From assembly GCF_002259595.1 (NCBI RefSeq), contig NZ_MWWU01000001.1, forward strand, positions 124,001 to 188,000: a stretch of 64,000 nucleotides of DNA, given 5' to 3'. The DNA is from Aeriscardovia aeriphila (GTDB lineage: Bacteria; Actinomycetota; Actinomycetes; Actinomycetales; Bifidobacteriaceae). The notes below the pieces were generated by a model that saw only the letters and a list, made by a program, of their open reading frames with translations, was not told where the DNA came from and did no database searches. A program made the position numbers and the translations under genes. The number at the start of each line of letters is the position of its first letter. Position 1 is the first letter of the stretch. This document shows positions 26,516 to 35,544 of this stretch, in pieces.

Positions 26516-27136
26516 TTATTGCGCAAGGAGGGAAACTCCTCGGCGTGCGAGGCAATAAGCGTTGCCAATCCAGGTGTGTTTGCTTGTTGGCCACATCGAG
26601 CCTAAACGTGGGGAACCTTGGCTCATCCAAATGCTGGGGACGCGCCCATCAGAGGAGCGAGAACCGAGCAGGTTGAAGCCGTTGCGGCTGGAGAGCCATT
26701 CTGGCCTCTGCGTTGCGATGGCGAGGCCTTCTTCCAAGGTGAGTGGCTGGAAGCCGTCAGAATCGATGAGCTTACGGGCAACATCAGGTTCACGGTTGAC
26801 GTAGCGTGAGCCGGTGTGCGGGTGGATGACGATGTAGAACGGGCCTTCAGGTGGCATGAAACCTTCGGGAAGGAAGCTTGCAATATCTCGCGGCGGCATG
26901 GTGGAGAAGCCTGCATTTCTGCCGATGGAGGTTCGTGCGATCAGTGATTGTGGAGAGATGAGTTCTCGTGTGGGGACGAGGAGAACGTCATCTGCGATTT
27001 CTACCTCGTCGAGTGCTGCGAGCAGTGGTTGGGCAAGGGCGACGAAAGAGTCGACTGTCATGTCAGCAACATCGGGGTAGCCGAGAGCGACAATCTTCTC
27101 CAATTGTGCTCGAACTGCGTCTGCTGTTCTCGACAT
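26516..27136 (-). CDS. DUF5701-family protein
   Basis: A 206-residue soluble protein of unknown role. The middle and end fit the actinobacterial DUF5701 pattern: PEGPFYIVIHPHTGSRYVNREPDVA, PLTLEEGLAIATQRPEWL, GSRSSDGRVPSIWMS and a late HTWIGNAYCLARRG. No catalytic motif is evident. It is convergent with the PBP gene. The 77 bases between them hold a tandem repeat TTGCGCTGTTTTA x2 that runs into its last codons. Confidence 0.72.
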   Translation of the reverse strand: MSRTADAVRAQLEKIVALGYPDVADMTVDSFVALAQPLLAALDEVEIADDVLLVPTRELISPQSLIARTSIGRNAGFSTMPPRDIASFLPEGFMPPEGPFYIVIHPHTGSRYVNREPDVARKLIDSDGFQPLTLEEGLAIATQRPEWLSSRNGFNLLGSRSSDGRVPSIWMSQGSPRLGSMWPTSKHTWIGNAYCLARRGVSLLAQ

Positions 27137-27232
27137 GTGTGCTCCTTCATCTGTGGGTTTCGTCTGTACTGCGCCCGCGCTGTATGTACATCACCAGCGT
27201 ACTGACCTCGGTATTGCGCGCCAGTTGCGCTT

Positions 27233-27835
27233 TTACACGCTTCTTCTGCCTGCCAAGGCCCTGCCGAGGGTGACTTGGTCGGCGTATTCCAAATCTGCTC
27301 CCACTGGCAAACCGGATGCGAGGCGCGTCACCGTTATACCGCTGGGGCTGATCAGACGAGAGAGGTACGTGTTCGTCGCTTCGCCTTCCACATTGGGGTT
27401 CAAGGCGAGGATGATCTCTTTGACTGTTTCGTCTTTCAAACGGGTGAGCAGCTCTTGAATGCGCAGGTCTGCTGGGCCGATGCCTCCCATTGGGTTGATG
27501 GCTCCGCCGAGAACATGGTACAAACCGTGGTATTCCGCCGTGTTCTCAATAGCCATGATGTCACTCGCGTGTTCAACAACGCAGATGACGCTGTGGTCAC
27601 GGCGAGGGTCTTGGCAGATAGCGCACGGGCTGATTTCGGTGACGTTTCCGCAGATTTCGCAGAAGCGAACTTTTTCGCGCAGTGTGATGATGGCTTGGGC
27701 GAGGTGCTTCACATCGTTCTCTGAAGTGGAGAGAAGGTGGAAGGCGATGCGTTGTGCTCCTTTCGGTCCGATGCCGGGAAGGTGCGCGAAGGAGTCAATC
27801 ACATCCTGGATTGCCCCGTCGTAGATTAACGCCAT
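27233..27835 (-). CDS. recR: Recombination protein RecR
   Basis: A 200-residue DNA-clamp protein that works with RecF and RecO in gap repair. It has the helix-hairpin-helix [22 protein letters not shown], the four-cysteine zinc motif [16 protein letters not shown], and the Toprim segment [17 protein letters not shown] followed by [15 protein letters not shown]-type residues. It is downstream of dnaX, the very common dnaX-recR order. Confidence 0.96.
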   Translation of the reverse strand: MALIYDGAIQDVIDSFAHLPGIGPKGAQRIAFHLLSTSENDVKHLAQAIITLREKVRFCEICGNVTEISPCAICQDPRRDHSVICVVEHASDIMAIENTAEYHGLYHVLGGAINPMGGIGPADLRIQELLTRLKDETVKEIILALNPNVEGEATNTYLSRLISPSGITVTRLASGLPVGADLEYADQVTLGRALAGRRSV

Positions 27836-27872
27836 ATTTTCTCCTCGTTTATGCTCTGTTCCTCACTGTGCT

Positions 27873-27909
27873 CATCACCGTGATCACGCAGGGAGTGATC
27901 ACGGTGATG
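27873..27909 (-). promoter_or_regulatory. 15-bp perfect hairpin between dnaX and recR
   Basis: CATCACCGTGATCAC and its complement flank a 7-base loop in the 80-base space between the dnaX stop and the recR start. No T run follows on the minus strand, so it is more likely an RNA-processing or attenuation element, or a protein-binding palindrome, than a simple terminator. Confidence 0.65.
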
Positions 27910-27915
27910 ACCTGG

Positions 27916-30522
27916 TCACTGTTGGACGATTTTAGCCTCTTGTTTCTCGTCTGAGTCTGTTCCATTCTCTGCTGGAATAACTGTCACTTTTTTCGCGTCG
28001 AAAAGTGCACCTACTTGTTCGATGCTCAAGGTTTGATGCTGTGTCAGTTGTTCGTCATCGCGCGAATAAACATCTTCTTCCGGTGCTACCTCAGGTGTTG
28101 ACGGCGCTGAACTTTGCGTTGCAGCAGCTGCTGTAGGGGTTTGCGCACTCAGTGGCAGCGACGTCACCCCTTGGCTCAAGCCCGGCATTTGTGCACGCTG
28201 AGGCTGAGCCGCCGGTGCGGGTTGCTCCGGCTGCGGTTGCTCAGCAGCGTTTGCTGCAGGTGCTGTTTGCTGCTCAGAAGTGTTGTTGTCCCACGAAGAG
28301 CGCGCTTCAGCGGTTGCTTGAGCTTGCTGCGCAGCTTGCGCTTCTTGAGCTTTGCGCTGCTCTTCCGCTTGCTGTTGCAACAGTTCTGCACGCGAAGGCT
28401 GGTTTGCCCACGGGTCCGTTTTATCGTCAGGAGAAGGAACAGCCACCTTCTTGTGATGGTGAGGGTGGGAATCGTCGGAAGAATCACCTTGCGAAGAATC
28501 ATCCGATTTTTCTGAACCTTGCGCCTTCTCCTCTGAGCCGCTCTCCCCTTCATGTTCTCGTGCAGTAGGGGTTTGCTGACGAGAGGACTTCAACGCATTA
28601 CTCGCTTGAAGTTGGCTAGCCGTCATGAGCTGGAAGCCGCCATTTTCTCCTGCTTTGTTCTGCGCCATCAGAGCAATTTGCAGTTTGATCCTCTTCTGCT
28701 CTTCCACCGGCAAGCTAGAAACTGGCTTGACAGCTTCGCCGTTAGCAGCTGCACCTGCTGGGCGAATGAAAGTGTTCGCTCCGAAGATGCTTTGGATGTG
28801 CTTTTGGAAGGAGACCGGAACCTTTTCACTGCCCACCACACCTAAGGAGAAGGCATGCTGGGACAGTGGAGTGTCGAAGGTGAGGATGACGAAACGGCGA
28901 GCCTTCACGTTTTGGAAGTCCACATGAGGGATCGTTGTTTCATTCACCCACTTCTTCAAATCCTCAGGAACAGTGGTGATGGCTTTCTTCCACAGCTCTT
29001 GTGGAGGTTCATTGCTCATCGCTGCTGATTGTGGTTGTACTTGCGTAGCAGGTTGTACTTGCGTAGCAGGTTGTACTTGCGTAGCAGGTTGTACTTGCGT
29101 AGCAGGTTGTACTTGCGTAGCAGGTTGTACTTGCGTAGCAGGTTGTACTTGCGTAGCAGGTTGTGCTTGCGTAGCAGGTTGTGCTGGTGCAGCTGGTTGG
29201 GTTTGCGCTGCAGAAGCAGGCTGGACTTGCTGCACGGGCTGTTGTGGCTGAACAGGTTGCTGTTGCACCTGAGCTTGCTGTGCGGAAACCTGAGGCTGGA
29301 AACCACGAGTCGGCTGGGCCACAGTTTGCGGTGCGAAATGCGGTGTAGAAGCAACAGGCGCACTCGTCACCGGCCCAGAAGTAGGCTGTGAGGAAGGAGT
29401 AAAAGCAGCATTCTGAGCAGAGCGAATTTCCAGCAACTGAGCAACCAGCAACTCCAAGCGCATGCGCGGCGAAACCGCACCGGACATCGTTGCCAAAGCC
29501 TCGTTAATCTGGTCTGCCAATCTAGTGAGCTGAGCCAAGCCTAAAGCATGAGCCTGCCTCTTCAACTCGTCAGCATTTTCCTGACGCTCTTCTTCTCCCA
29601 AACTGGCTACTGCTTGAGACCCAGCAATGCTGAGCACCAGAAGGTCACGCATATAAGCGAGAAGGTCTTCCACAAAGCGGCGAGGCTCAAAACCACCCAC
29701 CACCACTTTTTCAACCGTGGAATACAAAGCGTTACCATCACGCGAAATCAGCGCATCAACCGTCCCGGAAATCAGCTCGGCAGGAGTGAAGCCCAACAGC
29801 ATCGAAGCATCAGCCAAACGCATAACACCCGAATCAGAGCCCACCATCAGCTGGTCCAACACAGAGAGCGTATCGCGCACAGAGCCACCACCGGCTCGCA
29901 TCGCGAGCTCCAAAACACCCGGTTCTGGCTTCATATGCTCTTTCTCGCACACGTCCTTCAAGAACGGGCCCATAATTTCCGGCGGAACCAGACGGAAGGG
30001 GTAATGGTGAGTGCGCGAACGAATAGTCGACAGAACCTTTTCTGGCTCAGTCGTCGCAAAGATGAAGATGACGTGCTCCGGCGGCTCTTCCACAATCTTG
30101 AGCAAAGCATTGAAGCCTTGCGGAGTGATCATATGAGCCTCATCGAAGATGAAGATCTTATAGCGGTCGCGAGTAGGAGCGAATTGGGCGCGCTCACGAA
30201 TCTGACGAGCATCCTCCACCGAATTGTGAGAGGCAGCATCAATCTCCACCACGTCGATAGAACCTTGGCCGCCAGCAGCGAGCTCCTTGCAGCTCTCGCA
30301 TTCTCCGCACGGGTGAGAAGTAGGCCCTTTCGCGCAGTTGATGCAGCGGGCGAGAATGCGCGCAGTACTCGTCTTACCGCATCCGCGAGGCCCGGAGAAC
30401 AGGTAGGCTTGGATGAGCTTGCCATTGTCCAAAGCACGGCGAAGTGGCACAGTCACTTGGTCCTGACCGATCACTCCATCCAAGGTATCCGGACGATAGC
30501 GCCGATACAGTGCTAATGCCAT
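27916..30522 (-). CDS. dnaX: DNA polymerase III subunit gamma/tau
   Basis: An 868-residue clamp-loader ATPase. MALALYRRYRPDTLDGVIGQ starts the conserved domain, with Walker A GPRGCGKTS, the zinc motif CINCAKGPTSHPCGECESC, Walker B KIFIFDEAHM, and the sensor-1 FATTEPEKVLSTIRSRTH. After about residue 370 the tau-specific region is Pro/Gln/Ala/Thr-rich and contains a coding tandem repeat (QPATQV units). A conserved island (LWKKAITTVPEDLKKWV...) and a Ser/Glu-rich tail follow. The ATG at 30522 has GGGAGGG upstream; 14 extra codons in the frame are rejected. No slippery heptamer was seen, so full-length tau is the expected product. Confidence 0.95.
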   Translation of the reverse strand: MALALYRRYRPDTLDGVIGQDQVTVPLRRALDNGKLIQAYLFSGPRGCGKTSTARILARCINCAKGPTSHPCGECESCKELAAGGQGSIDVVEIDAASHNSVEDARQIRERAQFAPTRDRYKIFIFDEAHMITPQGFNALLKIVEEPPEHVIFIFATTEPEKVLSTIRSRTHHYPFRLVPPEIMGPFLKDVCEKEHMKPEPGVLELAMRAGGGSVRDTLSVLDQLMVGSDSGVMRLADASMLLGFTPAELISGTVDALISRDGNALYSTVEKVVVGGFEPRRFVEDLLAYMRDLLVLSIAGSQAVASLGEEERQENADELKRQAHALGLAQLTRLADQINEALATMSGAVSPRMRLELLVAQLLEIRSAQNAAFTPSSQPTSGPVTSAPVASTPHFAPQTVAQPTRGFQPQVSAQQAQVQQQPVQPQQPVQQVQPASAAQTQPAAPAQPATQAQPATQVQPATQVQPATQVQPATQVQPATQVQPATQVQPATQVQPQSAAMSNEPPQELWKKAITTVPEDLKKWVNETTIPHVDFQNVKARRFVILTFDTPLSQHAFSLGVVGSEKVPVSFQKHIQSIFGANTFIRPAGAAANGEAVKPVSSLPVEEQKRIKLQIALMAQNKAGENGGFQLMTASQLQASNALKSSRQQTPTAREHEGESGSEEKAQGSEKSDDSSQGDSSDDSHPHHHKKVAVPSPDDKTDPWANQPSRAELLQQQAEEQRKAQEAQAAQQAQATAEARSSWDNNTSEQQTAPAANAAEQPQPEQPAPAAQPQRAQMPGLSQGVTSLPLSAQTPTAAAATQSSAPSTPEVAPEEDVYSRDDEQLTQHQTLSIEQVGALFDAKKVTVIPAENGTDSDEKQEAKIVQQ
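29038..29181. repeat. Eight-copy 18-bp tandem repeat inside dnaX
   Basis: The unit TACTTGCGTAGCAGGTTG (plus strand) is repeated seven times perfectly from 29038 to 29163, then once with a single change. It encodes a (QPATQV)n tract in the tau linker. Being a multiple of three it can expand or contract without a frameshift. Confidence 0.97.
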
Positions 30523-30565
30523 ATTCCCTCCCTTTGCTCGGACGATGAGCTTCTTTACCTTCAAC

Positions 30566-30585
30566 GATAGTGGACGCCCACTATC
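30566..30585. promoter_or_regulatory. 8-bp inverted repeat upstream of dnaX, operator candidate
   Basis: GATAGTGG and CCACTATC flank a four-base centre, 44 bases before the dnaX start, in the divergent region shared with the LacI-type regulator gene. A regulator site is plausible but untested. Confidence 0.5.
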
Positions 30586-30761
30586 ATCTTAAACCAGCGT
30601 GGAATTCGTAAAACATTGAATTTTCGCCATTCTTCTTCCCCGTTTCTCCCCGTTTTTGAAAAGAGATAAACTAGGGCGAACAGATATCCTTCGCGATTGA
30701 AAATCTCTTCTGAGTCATCTCAGGAAGCTGTTTCAACGCAGAAACACGACGGGGAGGCTGC

Positions 30762-31829
30762 ATGCCAAGTCATCACGTGCCCACACTTCGCGACGTCGCA
30801 CGGCAAGCAGGAGTCTCTGTATCCACGGTTTCCAACTATCTGCGCGACTACCCGTATATGAGCGAGAAAACTCGTGATCGCATTGCCAACGCTATTAACT
30901 ACCTGGGTTACGTGCGTAACGAGCAGGCCAGCAGCTTGCGCTCGGGCAAAACACACAACATCACATTGTGCGTTCCTGACCTTCGCCAGCCGTATTTCGG
31001 CCGTATTGCAGAGCAGATCATGGCAGCTGCTCGTTATCGCGGGTATTCCGTCATCGTTAAGTCGTCGACGTATTCGCGCCGCGAAGAGTTGGAAGTGCTC
31101 TCGCAGATGAGCTCTCACGCTTCTGATGGCTTGATTTTCAACCCGGTTGCTATGACGGAGGCGGATGTTCGCGCTTTTGCTGGCGATTATCCGTTGGTCA
31201 TTTTGGGCGAGCGCATCTTCACCGCTCCGGCTCCTCATATTGAGATTGACAATACGGGTGGAGCGCGCGCGATGGTGAGGCATCTTCTTGCCAGTGGCAG
31301 GCGCAAGATCGCTGTTCTTGGCGGCTCTTTGGAGAAGCAAGCTACTTCTTCTCGTTCGTTGCGAACTCAGGGTTTTCTCGATGAGATGCACGCTCAAGGG
31401 GTGAGCGTTGACCCTTCGTTGATCATCCCTTGCAGTAGCTGGACGTTGTCGGAAGGTTGGTGGGCGGCGAAGGAGCTTTTCGAGTCGGGAGCGCGCCCCG
31501 ATGCCATTTTTGCTCTCAATGATCCTCTGGCTATTGGCGCGATGAGTGAGTTGAAGGTGATGGGAGTTTCTATTCCTGACGACGTTCATGTCGTCGGTTT
31601 TGATAACTCGGATGATTCTGAGTATTTCAACCCTACTCTCACGACGGTGGACCCTCATTCTCAAGAGATTGCCACGAGAGCCGTTGATTCATTGATTTCG
31701 CAAGTGTATTCGGGTGTTCGCGCTCCCCATCGTCACGAGGTGGTGGAAAGCTCGCTTGTTTTCCGCGAGTCTTCCCCGGCAACTGATGCGGAAATGACGG
31801 ATCAGAACGCTACGGCGGGCAAGGCATAA
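30762..31829 (+). CDS. LacI-family transcriptional regulator
   Basis: A 355-residue sugar-responsive repressor. The N-terminal helix-turn-helix PTLRDVARQAGVSVSTVSNYLRDYPYMSEKTRDRIANAI and hinge (NEQASSLRSGKT) lead into the periplasmic-binding-protein-like ligand domain ending at FNPTLTTVDPHSQEIATRAV. GGGGAGG precedes the ATG. Its last 20 bases overlap the 3' end of the convergent Tad gene. No sugar gene is adjacent, so it may act at a distance, for example on the alpha-glucosidase or ABC genes near 57-63 kb; this is a guess. Confidence 0.92.
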   Translation: MPSHHVPTLRDVARQAGVSVSTVSNYLRDYPYMSEKTRDRIANAINYLGYVRNEQASSLRSGKTHNITLCVPDLRQPYFGRIAEQIMAAARYRGYSVIVKSSTYSRREELEVLSQMSSHASDGLIFNPVAMTEADVRAFAGDYPLVILGERIFTAPAPHIEIDNTGGARAMVRHLLASGRRKIAVLGGSLEKQATSSRSLRTQGFLDEMHAQGVSVDPSLIIPCSSWTLSEGWWAAKELFESGARPDAIFALNDPLAIGAMSELKVMGVSIPDDVHVVGFDNSDDSEYFNPTLTTVDPHSQEIATRAVDSLISQVYSGVRAPHRHEVVESSLVFRESSPATDAEMTDQNATAGKA

Positions 31830-32262
31830 TCCCAGCGACAGCATGAACGCTGAAGTGTAAGCCCATCACAGTGATTTTCACGATGATACTGCTTCTCTCC
31901 TCTCCTGCAGCGCAATCTTGAACGCTCAGGCTGGAGCGGCTTTCTTTCCAACTGGCGATATAACTGCTCACGGCAGAACATACACTGCTGCTCGCACGCA
32001 GACTTGCAGCAGTGACTTGCTGTTGGGCGTGTGCAAAGCGGGCGAGAGCGAGTGCGGAGACGTTTGCCATGCCTTGAGCTTGACGAAGTGTTGCGACCAC
32101 ACTGCCGACCATGCCTACGCCGACCATCATCACGACACAGCTGATAATCAGTGCTATGCCGACCACGGTTCCTGAGCCACGGTCAGTGGCGTGAAGGAGC
32201 CGGGAGATGCTTGTTATGGCTTGCTGTGACGTGCTTGCAGCTTGATAATCGGGGTGTTTCAT
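31810..32262 (-). CDS. TadE-like secretion-neighbourhood protein of the Tad cluster
   Basis: A 150-residue protein with one N-terminal membrane helix (DRGSGTVVGIALIISCVVMMVGVGMVGSVVA), as in the 'helicase/secretion neighbourhood TadE-like' pseudopilin family of Actinobacteria. The rest is extracellular and Ala/Ser-rich with cysteines. It has a near-perfect ribosome site (AAGGAGGTGAC). It is the last gene of the Tad operon, and its stop overlaps the LacI gene end by 20 bases on the opposite strand. The 120 bases before its start carry degenerate copies of GTTAGCTG and CTGTTAC. Confidence 0.75.
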   Translation of the reverse strand: MKHPDYQAASTSQQAITSISRLLHATDRGSGTVVGIALIISCVVMMVGVGMVGSVVATLRQAQGMANVSALALARFAHAQQQVTAASLRASSSVCSAVSSYIASWKESRSSLSVQDCAAGEERSSIIVKITVMGLHFSVHAVAGIMPCPP

Positions 32263-32381
32263 GTCACCTCCTTCCCTAGATGTGGTGCTAGCTGGCGTTA
32301 GCTGTGTTGGCTTTCGTTGGCTGTTACTGACCTTTGTTGACTATCGCTAGTTTTCATTGACTGTTACCCGCTGTTAGCTGC

Positions 32382-32771
32382 CTACTGACTGGGCAAGGCG
32401 AGAGCATGACCTTCCACCGAGAAAGGCAGAAGTTGCAGAGGGCCTTGGCCAATAGGGCAGATCACGCTGATTGAGGTTGAGCCGTCGGATAGCTCGCGAA
32501 ATGTTGTGCTCGCTGTTCCTACTGAGCGGATGATTGCCTGACGGGCGGCTTGAGAATCGTCATCTTGAGTGAGAACCCAGGCCGCTTTGTTCGCAGCATC
32601 TTGGCAGGTCACGCGCCTGGCACTGGCCGTACCTAACGCGATTATCAGGCCGATGAGAATGGCAATAGCTGGCAGTAGGACTGCAAATTCAGCAGTTACT
32701 GACCCACGATCGTACTGCTCGAGGCTGAATGTGCTGCACCGTACACACGCGTTATCCTGCTTGCAAGGCAT
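32382..32771 (-). CDS. tadE: TadE-family pilus assembly protein
   Basis: A 129-residue pseudopilin-like protein. DRGSVTAEFAVLLPAIAILIGLIIALGTAS is the TadE N-terminal helix with the Glu at the pilin-type position after a processing region. Its start overlaps the end of the DUF4244 pilin gene by 20 bases, consistent with one transcript. It is expected to be processed by a TadV-type peptidase, none of which is encoded in the window. Confidence 0.82.
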   Translation of the reverse strand: MPCKQDNACVRCSTFSLEQYDRGSVTAEFAVLLPAIAILIGLIIALGTASARRVTCQDAANKAAWVLTQDDDSQAARQAIIRSVGTASTTFRELSDGSTSISVICPIGQGPLQLLPFSVEGHALALPSQ

Positions 32772-32985
32772 TTTTCACCATCTCGCTGAGAATGTTTTTG
32801 ATTGCGTCCGATTTGAGCACGAGCAACAGGATTCCTGCGAAACCGGTCGCCGCAACTAAAACAATGACGTATTCAGCTGTCATACTGCCCTTATCACGAG
32901 CAGTGATAATCTCCTGAAACTCGTGAGATGCGCGAAGAAACGCTTCGTCACAGTGGCGAGTGAGAGCGGATATGACTTTTTTCAT
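32752..32985 (-). CDS. DUF4244 Flp-like pilin
   Basis: A 77-residue candidate major pilin. A basic N-terminus is followed by ARDKGSMTAEYVIVLVAATGFAGILLLVL. The hydrophobic helix with Glu five residues into it is the Flp/type IV pilin pattern, in the actinobacterial DUF4244 form. It has a good ribosome site (GAAAGGA). The 137 bases between it and the TadB-TadC gene contain a 6-bp hairpin (CAATGC/GCATTG) and TGAGCTT repeats, possibly an RNA-processing point that lets pilin be made in excess. Confidence 0.82.
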   Translation of the reverse strand: MKKVISALTRHCDEAFLRASHEFQEIITARDKGSMTAEYVIVLVAATGFAGILLLVLKSDAIKNILSEMVKNALQAG

Positions 32986-33122
32986 GATTGTCCTTTCTGT
33001 TAAATGAGCTTGAGGTGAGCTTTATGTGAGCTTCGGGCAATGCACTGTGGGCATTGGATTTGTCACATACACTGCTGAACGCTGCAAAACAAGAGGCCTG
33101 CAGCAACGCCTGCCCCTCACGG

Positions 33123-34430
33123 TTAGAGAACCCCTGCAAATGCAGCGATTGTAGGGATGATGACCAGCACGATAAATGCTGGGAGAAAGCACAAGCCGAT
33201 GGGCAAGAGAAGGTGGAGGGAAAGGTTGACTGAGTTGAGGTCAATCTGCTCCTTTACCTTCTGCTCCACAACGCGCGAAAGCCTAGCGAAACGGTGAACG
33301 CACGGTTCTCCGCGAATCCACGCACCTTCGCTCGTCTGCTGGAAGCGGCGCATCATGCTCTCCTCAGTGACGAAACAACAGGCAGCATTCCACGCCATTT
33401 TCCACGGGCATCCGCGTTGCAAGAACAGCCCAAGTTCGCGCAAAGGTTGAGCGCGAGCAGTGTGCCCGACGACGCTAAACGCTGCAGGAAGTGGCAGGCC
33501 AGCTTGTAAGCACAGGCGGATGAACTCAGCCAGCAGTGCAGCATCGGTGAGCCGCGTCATATCAAGGCTTTTCGCGGGTCTCATCAGCGCTTTCCACCGC
33601 CTAGTCTGCCGGTTTCCCCCATGCACACGGTCAGGAAGTGCGATCGCCGTTGGTTGGAAGAAGTCAGCCACTACTTTTCGCATCCACGATCTGCCGAGCA
33701 CCATCAGCCCAGTTCCGATCAGAGCACAGATCAGGCCAGGAAGGCTGAGGTAGAACAGCAGCGGATTTGCCCCGATTCCGCCCGTCGTGAGCAGCACTGC
33801 GAAAGGCAGAATGAGGAAAAGTTTGATGGTCGCTTGCGGTAAAGCTTGGGCTTGCTTGAGCTTTTCCCTGCTTCTCTGCTCCAGATTTTCACTGCGCTCT
33901 AAGGCTTCCAACCCTGCAGCTGCAGGCACTCCGCTGTTTTCGCACAAGTCGAGGAGCATGAGAAGATGAGCCGCACAATCGCGGTATTCTTCTTCGCTCT
34001 GTGTGCCGGAACAGTAGGAGCGGATTGCTTCTTGCAACCATGTTTGAGGGATGCAATGGGCTGGCGGGTGCTGCCCTAAAGCTTGGAAGAGTGCCTCGCG
34101 TAGCGTACACCCAGAAAGCAGCGACGAGTGGATTTGCGCACACAAATCACCAGGAGTTCGCTCGATGGGTGTTGCTGCTCGCGAGCGCAGGTTTACTTGT
34201 TGCGTTACTTGCTTGGCGCCGGAAATGAGCGCGTGTATGGCGCGCAATCGCAGTGTTTTCGGCACAAACTGGGCTGCGGCAGAGTCGGCGGAAGGAATAG
34301 AGGCGGAAGCGACTGCAGCAGTGTCGAAAGAAACAGCGGCAGAAGAAGCCTTCGCGATGTGTACATTCGCGGTGTGCACGTGCGCGGTGCACGCATGCGC
34401 ACTGCTACCGCTGCGTTTAGGTATTCTCAT
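33123..34430 (-). CDS. TadB-TadC fusion (type II secretion F-like platform protein)
   Basis: A 435-residue membrane platform protein for Tad pili. Two T2SSF-like halves lie in one frame. The first (about residues 90-275) has the cytoplasmic helix bundle and the helices LFLILPFAVLLTTGG and LLFYLSLPGLICALIGTGLMVL. The second (about 300-435) has LTDAALLAEFIRLCLQAGLPLPAAFSVVG and ends with LLLPIGLCFLPAFIVLVIIPTIAAF. In most Tad loci these are separate tadB and tadC genes. The first 85 residues are Ala/Ser/His-rich. Its start overlaps the tadA stop by 14 bases. Confidence 0.8.
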   Translation of the reverse strand: MRIPKRSGSSAHACTAHVHTANVHIAKASSAAVSFDTAAVASASIPSADSAAAQFVPKTLRLRAIHALISGAKQVTQQVNLRSRAATPIERTPGDLCAQIHSSLLSGCTLREALFQALGQHPPAHCIPQTWLQEAIRSYCSGTQSEEEYRDCAAHLLMLLDLCENSGVPAAAGLEALERSENLEQRSREKLKQAQALPQATIKLFLILPFAVLLTTGGIGANPLLFYLSLPGLICALIGTGLMVLGRSWMRKVVADFFQPTAIALPDRVHGGNRQTRRWKALMRPAKSLDMTRLTDAALLAEFIRLCLQAGLPLPAAFSVVGHTARAQPLRELGLFLQRGCPWKMAWNAACCFVTEESMMRRFQQTSEGAWIRGEPCVHRFARLSRVVEQKVKEQIDLNSVNLSLHLLLPIGLCFLPAFIVLVIIPTIAAFAGVL

Positions 34431-35544
34431 ATGTCACTCTCCTTTTCACTGCCGTCGGGTCGATGGCGTTCGCCGCAGCAAGGTAACCGCTGAGCGAGCT
34501 GTACTGCTCGCTCGTTTTCTCACTCCAAATCGGCACTGCTTGAACGATGCCGTCAGGCGATAAACGCAGCCTGCCAATCTGGGAAATACGCCGTTTGCCT
34601 TTGCTTCTTTCCACATGGATTGCCATGTCAAAAGCGGCGCAACTGAGCAGTGAGGTTGTGCGAGGGTCGAGGCCTGCCAGCTGGCCTAAAGCAACCAAGC
34701 GCAAGGCAAGATGTTGAATGTCGTCGGCATGAATGGTGACGAAACCACCGCGGTGGCCCGTGTTAAAAGCCCTCAAGAGGTCAGCAATCTCCGCTCCTCG
34801 GCATTCGCCCAGAACGATGCGATCAGGCCGCATTCTCACCGTGGCGCGCACAAGCTGAGCTAAACTCACCTCTCCCTTGCCCTCAGAATTGGCGGGACGG
34901 GAAACTAAGCTCACGTAGTTTTCGCGGTGGGCTCCGCTCAGTTCCCGCACTTCTTCCACGCTGATAATCCGCTCGTTTGCGGGGCACATTTGTAGTAGTG
35001 CGCGTACCAGTGTGGTTTTGCCAGTTCCTGTTCCTCCCGAGATGATGATTGTTGAGCGTTTCATCACAGCGTCCCGGATCGCCTGCGCAACAGATTCTGA
35101 GCAGAAACCACGAGCTATGAGCCCGTCAAGATCAATGTTTCCGCGCGGTGGAATGCGTATGGAGATGCTCGCTCCGCCCACGACGAGAGGTGCAAGAACT
35201 GCGTGCACGCGCAATCCACTGGTCGCGCAGGCATCCGCGATGGGTGAAGAGTCGTCGAGGCGCACTCCCAGTTGTGCGCACAGGTGGATTGCGTATTCGC
35301 GGACGAGTTGTGGGCTGGAGAAGGGGATGCGCACGTGCATTCTCTGCATTCCATCACCGCAATCTGCCCACACGGAACCGTCGGGAAGAACCGCAATATC
35401 AGTGATTTCTGGCCGAGCCGCGAGGTCGCGCAAGGGGCCCAATTCTATGCCGTCGTCAGTACTGCCCGCGCTAGCCGTTGCGTAGCACAACTGATCACTG
35501 GCCGTTCCGCTGGCCTGTTCACCGTGCAATTCACTGCGCAGCAT
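34417..35544 (-). CDS. tadA: Tad/CpaF-type secretion ATPase
   Basis: A 375-residue hexameric ATPase that powers pilus assembly. It contains Walker A GGTGTGKTTLV at about residue 170, the Asp box/Walker B region RIVLGECRGAEIADLL and the His box GGFVTIHADD. The ATG at 35544 overlaps tadZ by 14 bases; a frame running 91 codons further upstream lies over tadZ in another frame and has no coding character. TadZ upstream and TadB-TadC downstream fix its role. Confidence 0.93.
   Translation of the reverse strand: MLRSELHGEQASGTASDQLCYATASAGSTDDGIELGPLRDLAARPEITDIAVLPDGSVWADCGDGMQRMHVRIPFSSPQLVREYAIHLCAQLGVRLDDSSPIADACATSGLRVHAVLAPLVVGGASISIRIPPRGNIDLDGLIARGFCSESVAQAIRDAVMKRSTIIISGGTGTGKTTLVRALLQMCPANERIISVEEVRELSGAHRENYVSLVSRPANSEGKGEVSLAQLVRATVRMRPDRIVLGECRGAEIADLLRAFNTGHRGGFVTIHADDIQHLALRLVALGQLAGLDPRTTSLLSCAAFDMAIHVERSKGKRRISQIGRLRLSPDGIVQAVPIWSEKTSEQYSSLSGYLAAANAIDPTAVKRRVTYENT

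Noticed and set aside
29038-29181. CRISPR array
   Set aside because: Repeats are directly adjacent without spacers and lie in frame inside dnaX.
27916-30522. Programmed frameshift producing a short gamma form of DnaX
   Set aside because: No A-rich slippery heptamer was seen in the expected region.
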